A stretch of DNA of 64,000 bases from Marmoricola sp. (GTDB lineage: Bacteria > Actinomycetota > Actinomycetes > Propionibacteriales > Nocardioidaceae). The notes beneath the pieces are model-generated. The model was not told the DNA's origin. It searched no databases and saw nothing but the letters and a program-made list of their open reading frames with translations. This document shows positions 24,337-32,867 of this stretch, piece by piece. Every line of letters begins with the position of its first letter. The first letter of the stretch is position 1. The translations under genes and the position numbers were made by a program. The stretch is taken from NCBI GenBank assembly GCA_025964775.1, contig JAOPYE010000029.1:1-64000 (forward strand). The letters run 5' to 3'.

Positions 24337-26126
24337 GACACCTGCTCCGCTCCAACGGTGAGGGTCTGCCGACGCGCGTAGCCCGGAGCGGTCCAGGTGA
24401 CCTCCAGCGGCACCGGGCCGTTCGGCAACCACGGCTGCTCGGCGGTGCAGTCGGTCACCAGCCAGGTGCCGCGTTCGACGACGCCGAGCGCAGCGTCGAT
24501 GACCTGGTAGGACTGGGTCTTCTTGTGGATCGGCTGAGACTCGACCCAGGTGACGACCAGGTCACCGGGTGACAGGTTCAGCCGGCGCTGGACCGCGGCG
24601 ATCAGGTTCGCGTTGTGCAGGTGGCCGTCGCCGAAGTTCCAGCCCAGGATCGTGTTGCACATGAACTCAGCCTCGCGGACGGTGCGGCCGTCGAGGTCGT
24701 CGAGGTGCGTGATCAGCAGCGAGAACAGCCCCCGACCCTGGCTGTGCATGGATCGCCACGCGATCGCCTTCTGCAGGGTCATGTCGGCATCGTCGCGCTC
24801 GTACGGCGTCGGTGCCATCTGCTGCAGCTGGTCGATCTGGTTGATCACGCCGGGCAACTCGTTGAGGCGCTCCTCGACCCCGGGCTTCATCGCCCACAGC
24901 GCCGAGGCCCAGTTGCCGGCGTACTGGCGCATGGAGGGCAGGAACGAGACCAGGTCCGGACGCAGGTTTCCCAGCACCGGGAAGAACAGCGCGATCACGA
25001 AGATCGGCACCAGCAGCCAGGGCTGCGAGAAGTTCGCGAGCGAGTACTTCGCCGGATCGTGGCCGATCCACAGGTTGATCGCCGCGAACCCGAAGAAGAC
25101 GTTCCACTCCAGCGGCACCGCCAGCGGGAAGGTCGAGGTGATGAAGAGATGGAAGACCAGCATCGCGATCGCAGCGACTCCCGCGACGGTTGCGTTGGTC
25201 GTGAAGAGCAGCACCAGGGGGATCAGGATCTCGACCGTGGTCCCGCCGACGTGCGCCATGAACCAGGCCAGGCGCGAGGGCCGGAGATCCTCGGGGTAGC
25301 TGCGGTAGTGCGCCTTCTTGATCCACTGCCCCGGCATCGCCGGACTGTTCGACACCATCGGCGGCACGACGTTGACGAAGTGCTCACCGAACTTCGAGAC
25401 GCCGGCCCCGATCCAGACACAGACGATCACGATCTTGAACGCGACGACCATGTCGACGACGTGCCCGCTCAGCAGTGCCGAGTACAGCATGATCGGCAGG
25501 TACTGCTCCGAGCGTCCGGCCAGGAAGATCACCTTGTCCCGCAGGCCCATCAGCGGCATCACGACGAGGATCGGGACGAAGGTCCAGCCGGGAACGACCT
25601 CCTGGCCGGCAAGCCCGGGCACCTGCTGGGCCTGGACGACCAGCGGCAGCACCAGACTGGCGAGTACGCCGACGTAGAGCGCGACGTCGAGCGGGGTGCG
25701 GGTGTCTCCGCCGGTCAGCGGGAGCTTGCCCGGCCACGGTGCCATCCGGATGGTGCCGGGTCGGATCCAGTACCGGATGTTCCCGGTCATCGGCTTGAAG
25801 TGTGCGCACAGCGGACCCCATGCGCCGCCCAGGCCGATCACCTCCAGCAGCATCAGCCAGACCGCCAGCTTCTGGTAGGTCACGGTGTTGTCCCACCACG
25901 AGGACACGTCGGTGAAGCCGATGTTGCTGGTCAGCGACGCGATGAAGAGTCCGCCGGCGAGGTAGAGCCCGAGCATCTTGAGGATGTAGACCACGTGCAG
26001 CACCCGCGGGGTGCCGAAGCCGTCGACAGCCCAGTGGGTCGAGAGGATGCGCAGCCGCTCGGTCAGCGGGAGCTTCAGGAACACGGCCGGTTCGACCGGC
26101 TGCGGTGAGGGGTTGATGAATCCCAT
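24333..26126 (-). CDS. DUF3556 polytopic membrane protein
   Basis: This protein has 597 residues from ATG 26124-26126; a start five codons upstream is possible. About ten hydrophobic segments alternate with conserved loops (GAWGPLCAHFKPMTGNIRYW, RPSRLAWFMAHVGGTTVEI, SGHVVDMVV). The last 170 residues are soluble, with YERDDADMTLQKAIAWRSMHSQGRG and GWNFGDGHLHN. This matches the actinobacterial DUF3556 proteins; the membrane half recalls vitamin-K-carboxylase/HTTM-like multi-helix domains. The function is unknown, but its position between an acyl-CoA synthetase and an FAD oxidoreductase suggests lipid modification in the membrane. Confidence 0.8.
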   Translation of the reverse strand: MGFINPSPQPVEPAVFLKLPLTERLRILSTHWAVDGFGTPRVLHVVYILKMLGLYLAGGLFIASLTSNIGFTDVSSWWDNTVTYQKLAVWLMLLEVIGLGGAWGPLCAHFKPMTGNIRYWIRPGTIRMAPWPGKLPLTGGDTRTPLDVALYVGVLASLVLPLVVQAQQVPGLAGQEVVPGWTFVPILVVMPLMGLRDKVIFLAGRSEQYLPIMLYSALLSGHVVDMVVAFKIVIVCVWIGAGVSKFGEHFVNVVPPMVSNSPAMPGQWIKKAHYRSYPEDLRPSRLAWFMAHVGGTTVEILIPLVLLFTTNATVAGVAAIAMLVFHLFITSTFPLAVPLEWNVFFGFAAINLWIGHDPAKYSLANFSQPWLLVPIFVIALFFPVLGNLRPDLVSFLPSMRQYAGNWASALWAMKPGVEERLNELPGVINQIDQLQQMAPTPYERDDADMTLQKAIAWRSMHSQGRGLFSLLITHLDDLDGRTVREAEFMCNTILGWNFGDGHLHNANLIAAVQRRLNLSPGDLVVTWVESQPIHKKTQSYQVIDAALGVVERGTWLVTDCTAEQPWLPNGPVPLEVTWTAPGYARRQTLTVGAEQVS

Positions 26127-26130
26127 GACG

Positions 26131-27630
26131 TCACACTCCAAGGTGGGTTGAGGCGGGTTTGCGGGCGCGAAGAACGGGCTTGTCGATCTTGCCGACGGGG
26201 TTCTTCGGGAGGGCGTCCAGGACGTGGATGGCGACCGGGACCTTGATCTTCGTGAGGTGGGTTCGGCACAGCTCGAGCAGCTCGGCGACGTCGACGTGGG
26301 CGTCGGGGTAGGTCGCGACGTAGGCGGTGGGGACCTCGCCGTAGACGTCGTGCGCGGTGCCGACGACCGCGGCCTCGAGCACCGCGGGGTGGCCGTGCAG
26401 GACGGCCTCGATCTCCTGCGGATAGATGTTCTCGCCGCCGCGGATGATCATGTCCTTGATCCGGTCCACCAGCCGCAGGTAGCCGTCCTCGTCGAGGATC
26501 CCCACGTCTCCGGTGTGCAGCCAGCCGTCGCCGAGGGCTTCGGCGGTCGCCTCCGGACGGTTCAGGTAGCCCTGCATGACGTTGGCACCCTGGATGACCA
26601 CTTCGCCGCGCTCGCCGACACCGACGAGGTTTCCCTGGGCATCCATGATCGCGACCCGCTGGCCGGGCAGGGCCACCCCGACGGTGCCGAGCTTCCGGGG
26701 CCCGTCGAGCGGATTGGCGGTCGAGGCGCAGGTGCCCTCCGTCAGCCCGTAGCCCTCGATCAGGCTGAAGCCGAAGCGTTGCTCGGTGGCAGCGAGCAGC
26801 TCGCGCGACGCCGGGGCCGCTCCGCAGATCGCGAACCGCAACGAGGACGTGTCGGCCACGACGTCGGCCGGCTGGGAGACCAGGTGGGCGTAGATCGTCG
26901 GCACGGCCGAGAAGTAGGTAGGGCGGTGCTGCTCGACAGCGGCGAGGAACTCGACGGGCTGGAACCTTCCGAGCACCGTGAGCCGGCCACCGACCGACAG
27001 CGGCATCAGGAAGCTGATGCAGATCGCGTTGACGTGGAACAGCGGCAGCACCAGCAGGCAGTGGTCTGCTGCGGTCACGCTCATGTGGTCGGCCATCATC
27101 GAGGCCATCGCCGCGATGTTGCCGTGGCTGAGCATGACGCCCTTGGGCTTGCCGGTGGAGCCGCTGGTGTAGATCAGCAGGGCGATGTCCCCGGTCGCGG
27201 TGGACGGCTCGGGCAGCGCTCGGGTGTCGCGCAGTGTGCGGCGCAGCTCGTCAGCGGCGATCGCCGGGCGCCCGGCGGTCGGCGCGGTCGGGCCGAGGTT
27301 GACCACGAGCGTCGTACCGGCGTCGTCGATCTGGTAATCCGCCTCGGTCGCGGTGAAGACCGGGTTGATCGGCGTGGCGGTGGCTCCGAGGCGCCAGGCC
27401 GCGACGATCGAGACCAGGAGCTCGACCCGGTTGGGGAGCATCAGGGCCACCACGGATCCCGGACCGACGCCGTACTCGGCGAACTGCTCGGCCACCGCGT
27501 CGACCCAGGATCCGAATTCGGCGTACGTCAGGTCGTGCGTGCCGTCCTGTACGGCCGGCCGGTCGTCGTAGGACACTGGGCGGTGCCAGGGCAGGTAGTT
27601 GAGTTCTGGTGGAGTGTCGAGTGTGGTCAC
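26131..27630 (-). CDS. AMP-dependent acyl-CoA synthetase (FadD-like)
   Basis: This is a 499-residue ANL-superfamily enzyme. The P-loop IYTSGSTGKPKGVMLSHGN, the EGYGLTEG motif, GWLHTGDVG with the conserved Asp, and PKNPVGKIDKPVLR with the adenylation Lys are all present. It activates a carboxylic acid, probably a fatty acid, to the acyl-CoA through the acyl-adenylate. It leads the operon with the DUF3556 and CrtI-like genes (4-base gap). Its promoter faces the PucR regulator, and the 209-bp gap contains two dyads, one of which recurs upstream of the PHA synthase gene. Confidence 0.92.
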   Translation of the reverse strand: MTTLDTPPELNYLPWHRPVSYDDRPAVQDGTHDLTYAEFGSWVDAVAEQFAEYGVGPGSVVALMLPNRVELLVSIVAAWRLGATATPINPVFTATEADYQIDDAGTTLVVNLGPTAPTAGRPAIAADELRRTLRDTRALPEPSTATGDIALLIYTSGSTGKPKGVMLSHGNIAAMASMMADHMSVTAADHCLLVLPLFHVNAICISFLMPLSVGGRLTVLGRFQPVEFLAAVEQHRPTYFSAVPTIYAHLVSQPADVVADTSSLRFAICGAAPASRELLAATEQRFGFSLIEGYGLTEGTCASTANPLDGPRKLGTVGVALPGQRVAIMDAQGNLVGVGERGEVVIQGANVMQGYLNRPEATAEALGDGWLHTGDVGILDEDGYLRLVDRIKDMIIRGGENIYPQEIEAVLHGHPAVLEAAVVGTAHDVYGEVPTAYVATYPDAHVDVAELLELCRTHLTKIKVPVAIHVLDALPKNPVGKIDKPVLRARKPASTHLGV

Positions 27631-27715
27631 CGTGGTTTCTCCTCTGATCCGGTCGTGGGGTAGCTCGTGATCTGACCGTAGGAGCGCAGGACTGGCGGAT
27701 CACTGTGTCCGGAGC

Positions 27716-27743
27716 ACGAAGACTCAGCCGTCTTTCGTGTCCC
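27716..27743. promoter_or_regulatory. ACGAAG-N10-CTTTCGTG dyad upstream of the fadD-like gene
   Basis: ACGAAG (27716-27721), ten bases, CTTTCGTG (27732-27739), then TCCC. The same element, ACGAAG-N10-TTTTCGTGCCCC, occurs at 29436-29463 upstream of the small membrane-protein gene. Both lie 75-115 bases before the start codon of a minus-strand gene. Regulator unknown. Confidence 0.5.
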
Positions 27744-27794
27744 GGCGCCGGATCGCCACGGGGTTCGGGCGAGCAGGATCAAAGCCCGTGGCCA

Positions 27795-27817
27795 GGTTTG
27801 GTCCCGGAGACCAAACC
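27795..27817. promoter_or_regulatory. perfect 9-bp inverted repeat, putative PucR operator
   Basis: GGTTTGGTC (27795-27803), CCGGA, GACCAAACC (27809-27817). It ends 22 bases before the PucR start codon. The inner 17-mer (27798-27814) matches a 17-mer at 32067-32083 upstream of phaC in 14 of 17 positions when that one is read on the minus strand. TTGG-type dyads fit what is known for PucR-family proteins. Autoregulation and control of the divergent fadD operon are likely. Confidence 0.6.
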
Positions 27818-27839
27818 GGGTCCGCAGAGGAGGCTTTCG

Positions 27840-29114
27840 ATGGGCGACGAGTTGCAGCTCAAGGCGCGGGCGCGCATCACTGCCGTCGGCGAGGTCATGG
27901 CCGCGCAGCTGGAAGCGTTGACCGACGCGATGCACCGGCTGCTCGCCGAGGGCATCGAAGGTCTGCAGGGCGACCTGCCGATCCTCGAGCTGCTCCGCGC
28001 CAGCATCGCGAGCAACCTGGAGGCCCTGGTCGACATCATGCGGTACGACATCGCCGTCGCGGATGTCTCCTCACCGCCAGCCGCCGAGGAGTACGCCCGC
28101 CGGCTTGCCCAGCGCGGGATCTCCTCGACCGCCCTGATCCGGGCCTACCGCCTGGGCCAGCAGCTCGTGCTGGCCTGGAGCTTCGAGGAGATCGCCCGGC
28201 ACGAGGAGGACCCGCAGGTCGCCTACGCGGCCGGGGCGGCGTTCACGGATCTGACCTTCGCCTACGTCGACCGGATCTCCGAACAGGTCGTCGGTGAGTA
28301 CGAGGCCGAGCGGGAGAAGTGGCTCGCGAACCGCAACACGGTCCGTGCCGCGGTGCTCAAGGAGCTGGTGGCCGGCGAACCCGTCGACGTGGCCACGGCC
28401 GAGTCGGCGTTGAGCTACCGGATCCGGCAGCGTCATCTCGGCGTCCTGCTGTGGAGCTCCGATCCTGCCGCCTCGACGGGAGGACTGCGCCAGCTGGAGC
28501 GCCTGCTGCTCGATCTGGGCAAGGCGATCGGTTCCTCGGGCCAACCGCTCTTCTACCCGACCGACAGGTCGACCGTGTGGGGCTGGATACCCCTGGGGCG
28601 CAGCCAGGACGAGGTCGTGCTCGCCGGCCTGGAGGCCGTGATGGACCGGGCGGACGCCGGTCTGCACGCGGCGATCGGGACCGCCGCCGCGGGTGGGCCG
28701 GGCTTCCGGATCACGCACCTCGAAGCCCTCCGCGCCCAGCAGGTCGCGCTGGCGGCGAAGGCGAGCGCCCTGCAGTTGACGGCGTTCTCGGATCCGGAGG
28801 TGCGGGCCGCCGCCATGCTCACCTCCGACCTGGACGCCGCCCGGAGGCTGGTCGCGCACGCGCTCGGCGGTCTGGCCGTCGACAGCGAACCGGCCGCCCG
28901 GCTGCGCGACACCCTGCAGGTCTTCCTCTCCGAGAAGGGCAGCTTCACGGCCACCGCGGAGCGCATCCACCTGCACAAGAACACGGTCAAGTACCGCGTC
29001 GACAAGGCCGTCGAGGAACGCGGCCGTCCGCTCGACGACGAGCGGCTCGAGCTGGAGCTGGCCCTCATCGCCGCCCGCTGGCTCGGCGGCTCGGTCCTGA
29101 CCACGGGTTCCTGA
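27840..29114 (+). CDS. PucR-family transcriptional regulator
   Basis: This protein has 424 residues from ATG 27840 with AGAGGAGG upstream. The N-terminal half is a helical RsbRD/GGDEF-like sensing region (ELLRASIASNLEALVDIM, RAYRLGQQLVLAWS), the middle is the usual PucR linker domain, and the C-terminus carries the HTH_30 motif FLSEKGSFTATAERIHLHKN followed by TVKYRVDKA. PucR proteins often control purine, lipid or PHA/phasin genes. The divergent acyl-CoA synthetase operon and the downstream PHA cluster share an operator-like sequence with its own promoter, so it is the likely regulator of this lipid/PHA region. Confidence 0.9.
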   Translation: MGDELQLKARARITAVGEVMAAQLEALTDAMHRLLAEGIEGLQGDLPILELLRASIASNLEALVDIMRYDIAVADVSSPPAAEEYARRLAQRGISSTALIRAYRLGQQLVLAWSFEEIARHEEDPQVAYAAGAAFTDLTFAYVDRISEQVVGEYEAEREKWLANRNTVRAAVLKELVAGEPVDVATAESALSYRIRQRHLGVLLWSSDPAASTGGLRQLERLLLDLGKAIGSSGQPLFYPTDRSTVWGWIPLGRSQDEVVLAGLEAVMDRADAGLHAAIGTAAAGGPGFRITHLEALRAQQVALAAKASALQLTAFSDPEVRAAAMLTSDLDAARRLVAHALGGLAVDSEPAARLRDTLQVFLSEKGSFTATAERIHLHKNTVKYRVDKAVEERGRPLDDERLELELALIAARWLGGSVLTTGS

Positions 29115-29125
29115 GGACAGCGAAA

Positions 29126-29153
29126 GGCCCCGGACCATCGGTGGTCCGGGGCC
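29126..29153. terminator. strong bidirectional hairpin terminator
   Basis: GGCCCCGGACCA (29126-29137), loop TCGG, TGGTCCGGGGCC (29142-29153): a perfect 12-bp GC-rich stem with a tetraloop. It lies 12 bases after the PucR stop and 17 bases before the stop of the convergent small membrane-protein gene. Confidence 0.8.
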
Positions 29154-29169
29154 GTTGCGCCGGCGTCTG

Positions 29170-29361
29170 TCAGCTGGCGAACTGCGGAACGGCGACGGGC
29201 CGGGCTGCGCGGCGACGCGCACTCTCGGCAACGGCCGGGTGCTCGCTGCGGGGACGGACCCGGTCACCGATGCTGCCGACGACGATGGCGGCCAGCGGGA
29301 TCCACAGCGGGATCAGCATGAAGGCGAAGAGCGGGGTGATGAGGTGGAGGAACTCGTTCAT
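29170..29361 (-). CDS. small single-span membrane protein
   Basis: This protein has 63 residues from ATG 29359-29361, with AAGGAG upstream. Residues 4-28 are one long hydrophobic helix (HLITPLFAFMLIPLWIPLAA), followed by a basic Arg/Ala-rich tail. Its promoter region carries the ACGAAG-N10 dyad shared with the fadD promoter and a half-site of the phaC/PucR dyad, so it probably belongs to the same regulon. No family recognised. Confidence 0.65.
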   Translation of the reverse strand: MNEFLHLITPLFAFMLIPLWIPLAAIVVGSIGDRVRPRSEHPAVAESARRRAARPVAVPQFAS

Positions 29362-29426
29362 GTCGACTCCTTGGATCGAATGGTTGATGCTGCAAGCCTC
29401 GCTGGCGCAGGCACCTCGCCCACAGG

Positions 29427-29463
29427 CCCGGGACAACGAAGTCCGGAGCGCTTTTCGTGCCCC
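29427..29463. promoter_or_regulatory. composite regulatory region of the small membrane-protein gene
   Basis: CCCGGGACAA (29427-29436) equals the right half of the dyad upstream of phaC (32074-32083). It is directly followed by ACGAAG-N10-TTTTCGTGCCCC (29436-29463), the element also present at 27716-27743. Both lie 66-102 bases before the start codon at 29361. Confidence 0.45.
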
Positions 29464-29478
29464 GAGCACAGGACCGGC

Positions 29479-30306
29479 TCAGGCGGACAGGAAGGCGTCG
29501 ACCAGGCCGACCGCCTCGTGGGTCTGGTCGAGCAGGAACAGGTGCCCGCCGCCGCGGACGACGTGCAGCCGGGCCTCGGGGAGCAGGGCCGCCATGATCC
29601 GGCCGTTGATCAGCGGCACGATCGGGTCGTCGTCGCCGTTCAGGATCAGCGTCGGAACCTTGACCCGGCACAGCCACGGCACGCTCGTCCACCCGGTGAT
29701 TGCGAAGAGCTGGGTCAGGTACCCGTACGCCGACGGTGGCCGCATGAAGCGCGACGTCATGCGCGCGTGCATCGTGGGATCGACGCGGGCCTGCCCGCCG
29801 TACAGGACCGCGGCGATCCGCTGGGCGTAGTCCGGTGACTTGTACCGCCTCGGGGTGACCATGTGGACCAGAGCGGTCGGCTTGCCCGGCACGCCCCCGA
29901 CACCCGGTCCGGTCGCGCACAGCACCAGCCGGCGTACCCGGTCCGGGGCTCGGTGGGCGATCTCCTGGGCCACCACGCCGCCGAAGGAGACCCCCAGGAC
30001 GTCGGCCGAGGCCAGGCCGAGCTCGTCGAGCACCCGGACCGACAGCGCGGCCAGGCCGCGCATCCGCAGCGGCGGGAACGCCGGTGGTGAGCCGCCGGCG
30101 CCGGGGAGGTCGAAGGAGATCAGCTGGTACCCGAGCGGCAGCATCGCCTCCTCGAACGGTCCCCACATGTCCAGGCTCGCTCCGATCCCCATCACCAGGA
30201 GCAACGGTCGGCCTTCACCGCGCACCGAGACCCGCACCGGAGTCCCGTCGAGGGAGAGGACCCGGATGCGGGTCGGTGGCAGTGCCGCAGGCACCTCGGG
30301 GCTCAC
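29479..30306 (-). CDS. phaZ: alpha/beta hydrolase, probable PHA depolymerase
   Basis: This protein has 275 residues from GTG 30304-30306, overlapping the phaC stop by 4 bases (GTGA). LLLVMGIGASLDMWGPF, FDLPGAGGS, the nucleophile elbow LGVSFGGVVAQEIA, the acid in NGDDDPIVP and the base in GGGHLFLLDQ make up a complete Ser-Asp-His triad. The sequence follows the intracellular medium-chain-length PHA depolymerase type, and coupling to the synthase gene supports granule turnover. A different ester hydrolase cannot be excluded from sequence alone. Confidence 0.8.
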   Translation of the reverse strand: MSPEVPAALPPTRIRVLSLDGTPVRVSVRGEGRPLLLVMGIGASLDMWGPFEEAMLPLGYQLISFDLPGAGGSPPAFPPLRMRGLAALSVRVLDELGLASADVLGVSFGGVVAQEIAHRAPDRVRRLVLCATGPGVGGVPGKPTALVHMVTPRRYKSPDYAQRIAAVLYGGQARVDPTMHARMTSRFMRPPSAYGYLTQLFAITGWTSVPWLCRVKVPTLILNGDDDPIVPLINGRIMAALLPEARLHVVRGGGHLFLLDQTHEAVGLVDAFLSA

Positions 30307-32000
30307 TTGTCGAAGACGTAGGTGCCGGGGGCCGCGGCCACGGGCTGGAACCTGCCGCGACCGAGCTCGGTCGGCGCTGGCACCTGCTCGCCGCTGCGCG
30401 CACCGAGCCACGCGGCGTAGTGCGACCACCAGGAGCCCTGGTGCGTCTCGGCGCTGGCCGCGAAGTCGCGCGGGTTGACCGGTGTGTCCGAGGAGTGCCG
30501 GAAGCTCGACTTCGTGTTCGTCGGGGGATTCACCAGGGCGGCGATGTGACCGCTGGTCGACAGCACGAACTCGGACTTGCCGCCTAGCAGTGCCGTCGTG
30601 CGGTAGCAGCTCTGCCAGGGCGTGAGGTGGTCGGTCTCGCCCCCGATGATGTAGGCGTCCGCGGTGACCCGGGACAGGTCCACCGGGACGCCCAGCGCGG
30701 TCGCCTCGCCGGGTGCGGTGAGCTTGTTGGCCAGCGCCAGCTCGAGGAAGTCCTCGTGCAGCTTGGCCGGCATCCGGGTGGTGTCCGCGTTCCAGCTCAG
30801 GATGTCGAAGGCAGGCGGCTTCTTGCCGAGCAGGTAGTTGTTGACCCAGTAGTTCCAGATCAGGTCGTTGGGCCGCAGCCACGCGAACACCTCGGCCAGC
30901 AGGCTCCCGTCGAGGTAGCCGGCCCGCTTGGAGAGCGCGATCGCCGCGTCGGCACGCTTGCGGTCGACCAGGGCGCTGGCGGTGCCGGCCTTGGTCTGGT
31001 CGAGCACCGTGACCGCGAGGGTGAGCGAGGCGAGCCGGTCGTTGCGGCCGGTGCCGGCGAGGTGGGCTGCGGCCATCGAGGAGATGATGCCTCCCGAGCA
31101 CGCGCCGTACAGGGCGGCCCGGTCGGTGCCGGTGGTCTCGCACACCGCGTCGAGCGCCTCGATGACGCCGTGGATGTAGGTATCCAGTCCCCAGCTCGCG
31201 TGCTGGGCCCCCGGGTTGCGCCAGGAGATCGCGAAGACCTGCTGGCCCTGGTCGACCAGGTACTCGACGGTGCTGCGGCCCGGCGCGAGGTCGAGCACGT
31301 AGAACTTGTTGATCGTCGGCGGCACCAGCAGCAGCGGGATCTCGTGGACGGTCTCGGTGGTCGGGGTGTACTGGATGAGCTCGAGCACCGGGGTGCGCAG
31401 CACGACCGCGCCCGGGGTCGCGCCGAGGTTGCGGCCGACCTGGAAGCTGCTGTTGTCGACCATCGCGGGCACCCGGGGGTGACTGGACAGGTCCTTGACC
31501 AGAGCCTTGAGGCCGCGGACGACGTTGGCTCCGCCGGTGTCGATCGTCTCCTTCAGCGCGCTCGGGTTGAGCAGCGGCGAGTTCGACGGCGACAGCGCAC
31601 CGACGAGGTTCTCGACCAGGAGCCGGACCCGCTGAGCCGTGCGCTCGTCGAGCTCGGCGTCGTCGACCAGCTGCATCGCCTTCTCCGACAGGGCCAGGTA
31701 GCCCTGCACCGAGCGGCGCAGCAGCGGGTTGCCGGACCACGCCGGGTCCGCGAACCGCTTGTCGCGTGTCGACGGCGCGGCATCGGAGACGCCGGCGACG
31801 ATCTTGGCGAGATCACCGGCCAGCCCGGCAACGCGGTACGCCGTCGTACGGGGGTGCCGGGCGAGCGCTCCGATCCAGGTCGCGAGGACCGGCCCCGGCA
31901 CTACTCCGGGCTGGGCGACCCGGCCGACGCTGGCCAGCAGGCTGTCCAGGGCAACGGCGACGTCCTGGTTGTCTGTCTCGTAGGCGTGTGCTGTGCTCAT
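30303..32000 (-). CDS. phaC: PHA synthase (class I/II-like)
   Basis: This protein has 565 residues from ATG 31998-32000. The lipase-like box YGACSGGII places the catalytic Cys at 301, with Asp457 (GGETDHLTPW) and His485 (STSGHIAALV) completing the triad. VPPTINKFYVLDLAPGRS and NYLLGKKPP.FDILSWNAD are standard PhaC segments. The length and the single subunit fit class I/II enzymes, without a PhaE/PhaR partner. It polymerises 3-hydroxyacyl-CoA on granules. Its stop overlaps the hydrolase start. The promoter region holds two dyads at 32052-32083, one shared with the PucR promoter. Confidence 0.93.
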   Translation of the reverse strand: MSTAHAYETDNQDVAVALDSLLASVGRVAQPGVVPGPVLATWIGALARHPRTTAYRVAGLAGDLAKIVAGVSDAAPSTRDKRFADPAWSGNPLLRRSVQGYLALSEKAMQLVDDAELDERTAQRVRLLVENLVGALSPSNSPLLNPSALKETIDTGGANVVRGLKALVKDLSSHPRVPAMVDNSSFQVGRNLGATPGAVVLRTPVLELIQYTPTTETVHEIPLLLVPPTINKFYVLDLAPGRSTVEYLVDQGQQVFAISWRNPGAQHASWGLDTYIHGVIEALDAVCETTGTDRAALYGACSGGIISSMAAAHLAGTGRNDRLASLTLAVTVLDQTKAGTASALVDRKRADAAIALSKRAGYLDGSLLAEVFAWLRPNDLIWNYWVNNYLLGKKPPAFDILSWNADTTRMPAKLHEDFLELALANKLTAPGEATALGVPVDLSRVTADAYIIGGETDHLTPWQSCYRTTALLGGKSEFVLSTSGHIAALVNPPTNTKSSFRHSSDTPVNPRDFAASAETHQGSWWSHYAAWLGARSGEQVPAPTELGRGRFQPVAAAPGTYVFDK

Positions 32001-32051
32001 GCACCAAGGCTCACGCGATCCGGTCCGCGGCACATCGTGGTGACGCACCGA

Positions 32052-32083
32052 AATCGGGGATCCCGATTGGTCTCCCGGGACAA
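32052..32083. promoter_or_regulatory. overlapping dyads upstream of phaC
   Basis: AATCGGG-GAT-CCCGATT (32052-32068) is a perfect 7-bp dyad. TTGGTCTCCCGGGACAA (32067-32083) overlaps it; read on the minus strand it is TTGTCCCGGGAGACCAA, 14 of 17 identical to the PucR-promoter dyad at 27798-27814. They lie 52-83 bases upstream of the phaC start, where a repressor or activator would act. Confidence 0.55.
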
Positions 32084-32098
32084 TCCGAGCGTGCGGGC

Positions 32099-32836
32099 CT
32101 AGATGTTCGTCGGGATGTGCATGACGGTGCCGCCGTCGACGACGAACTCGGATCCGGTCGAGAACGACGACTCGTCGCTGGCCAGGAAAACGACGAAGGC
32201 CGCGACCTCCTCGGGCAGTCCCGGTCGGCCCAGCGGGATCGGGATCAGCCCCTCGGGCATCTGGTCGGTGGCCGGCGTACTGATCCGACCGGGGTGGATC
32301 GAATTGACCCGGACGCCCTGGGGCGCGAGCTCCATCGCCGCCGACTTGGTCAGTCCGGTCAGGCCCCACTTGGAGGCCACGTAGCCGTGTGCCCACGGGG
32401 TGCCGCGCAAGCCCTCGATCGAGGAGGTGTTGATGATCGAGCCACCGCCGGCCGCGATGATCGCGTCGGCCGACGCCCGCATCCCGAGGAACGCGCCGGT
32501 CAGGTTCACGTCGAGCATCTGCTGCCACTGCTCGGTCTTGTAGCGCTGGAGCTGGCCGCCGTTGAAGATGCCGGCGTTGTTGAAGAGCACGGTGAGCGAG
32601 CCGAACTCCGCGACGGTGAACGCGACGGCGTTGCGCCAGTCGTCGTCAGAGGTGACGTCGAGGTGGACGTAGCGCGCAGAGGCGCCCAGCTCCTCGGCCA
32701 GCGCTGCACCCTCCTCGTCGAGCAGGTCACCGATGACGACCTTGGCGCCTTCGGCCACCAGCATCCGGGCGCTGGCCGCACCGATGTTGCGCGCGCCGCC
32801 GCTGATCAGGGCGACCTTTCCGTCTACACGTCCCAT
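32099..32836 (-). CDS. short-chain dehydrogenase (3alpha/20beta-hydroxysteroid dehydrogenase-like)
   Basis: This protein has 245 residues from ATG 32834-32836. The SDR coenzyme motif appears as SGGARNIGAA (family TGxxxGIG), NNAG at FNNAGIF, catalytic Ser in INTSSIEG, and YVASK with Tyr and Lys. DLLDEEG after the second strand indicates NAD(H) preference. The pattern is close to classical 3alpha/20beta-HSD and FabG-type SDRs. The divergent promoter region carries a KstR-type operator, which supports a steroid or related ring substrate, although only by context. Confidence 0.9.
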   Translation of the reverse strand: MGRVDGKVALISGGARNIGAASARMLVAEGAKVVIGDLLDEEGAALAEELGASARYVHLDVTSDDDWRNAVAFTVAEFGSLTVLFNNAGIFNGGQLQRYKTEQWQQMLDVNLTGAFLGMRASADAIIAAGGGSIINTSSIEGLRGTPWAHGYVASKWGLTGLTKSAAMELAPQGVRVNSIHPGRISTPATDQMPEGLIPIPLGRPGLPEEVAAFVVFLASDESSFSTGSEFVVDGGTVMHIPTNI

Positions 32837-32867
32837 GCCGGGCAGGGTAACGTGATTTTCGCCAAAG

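Noticed and set aside
29126..29153. GGACCATCGG inside the hairpin after PucR as a DevR-type box
   Set aside because: It lies within a perfect 12-bp stem between two convergent stop codons, where a terminator is the simpler reading and no promoter is expected.
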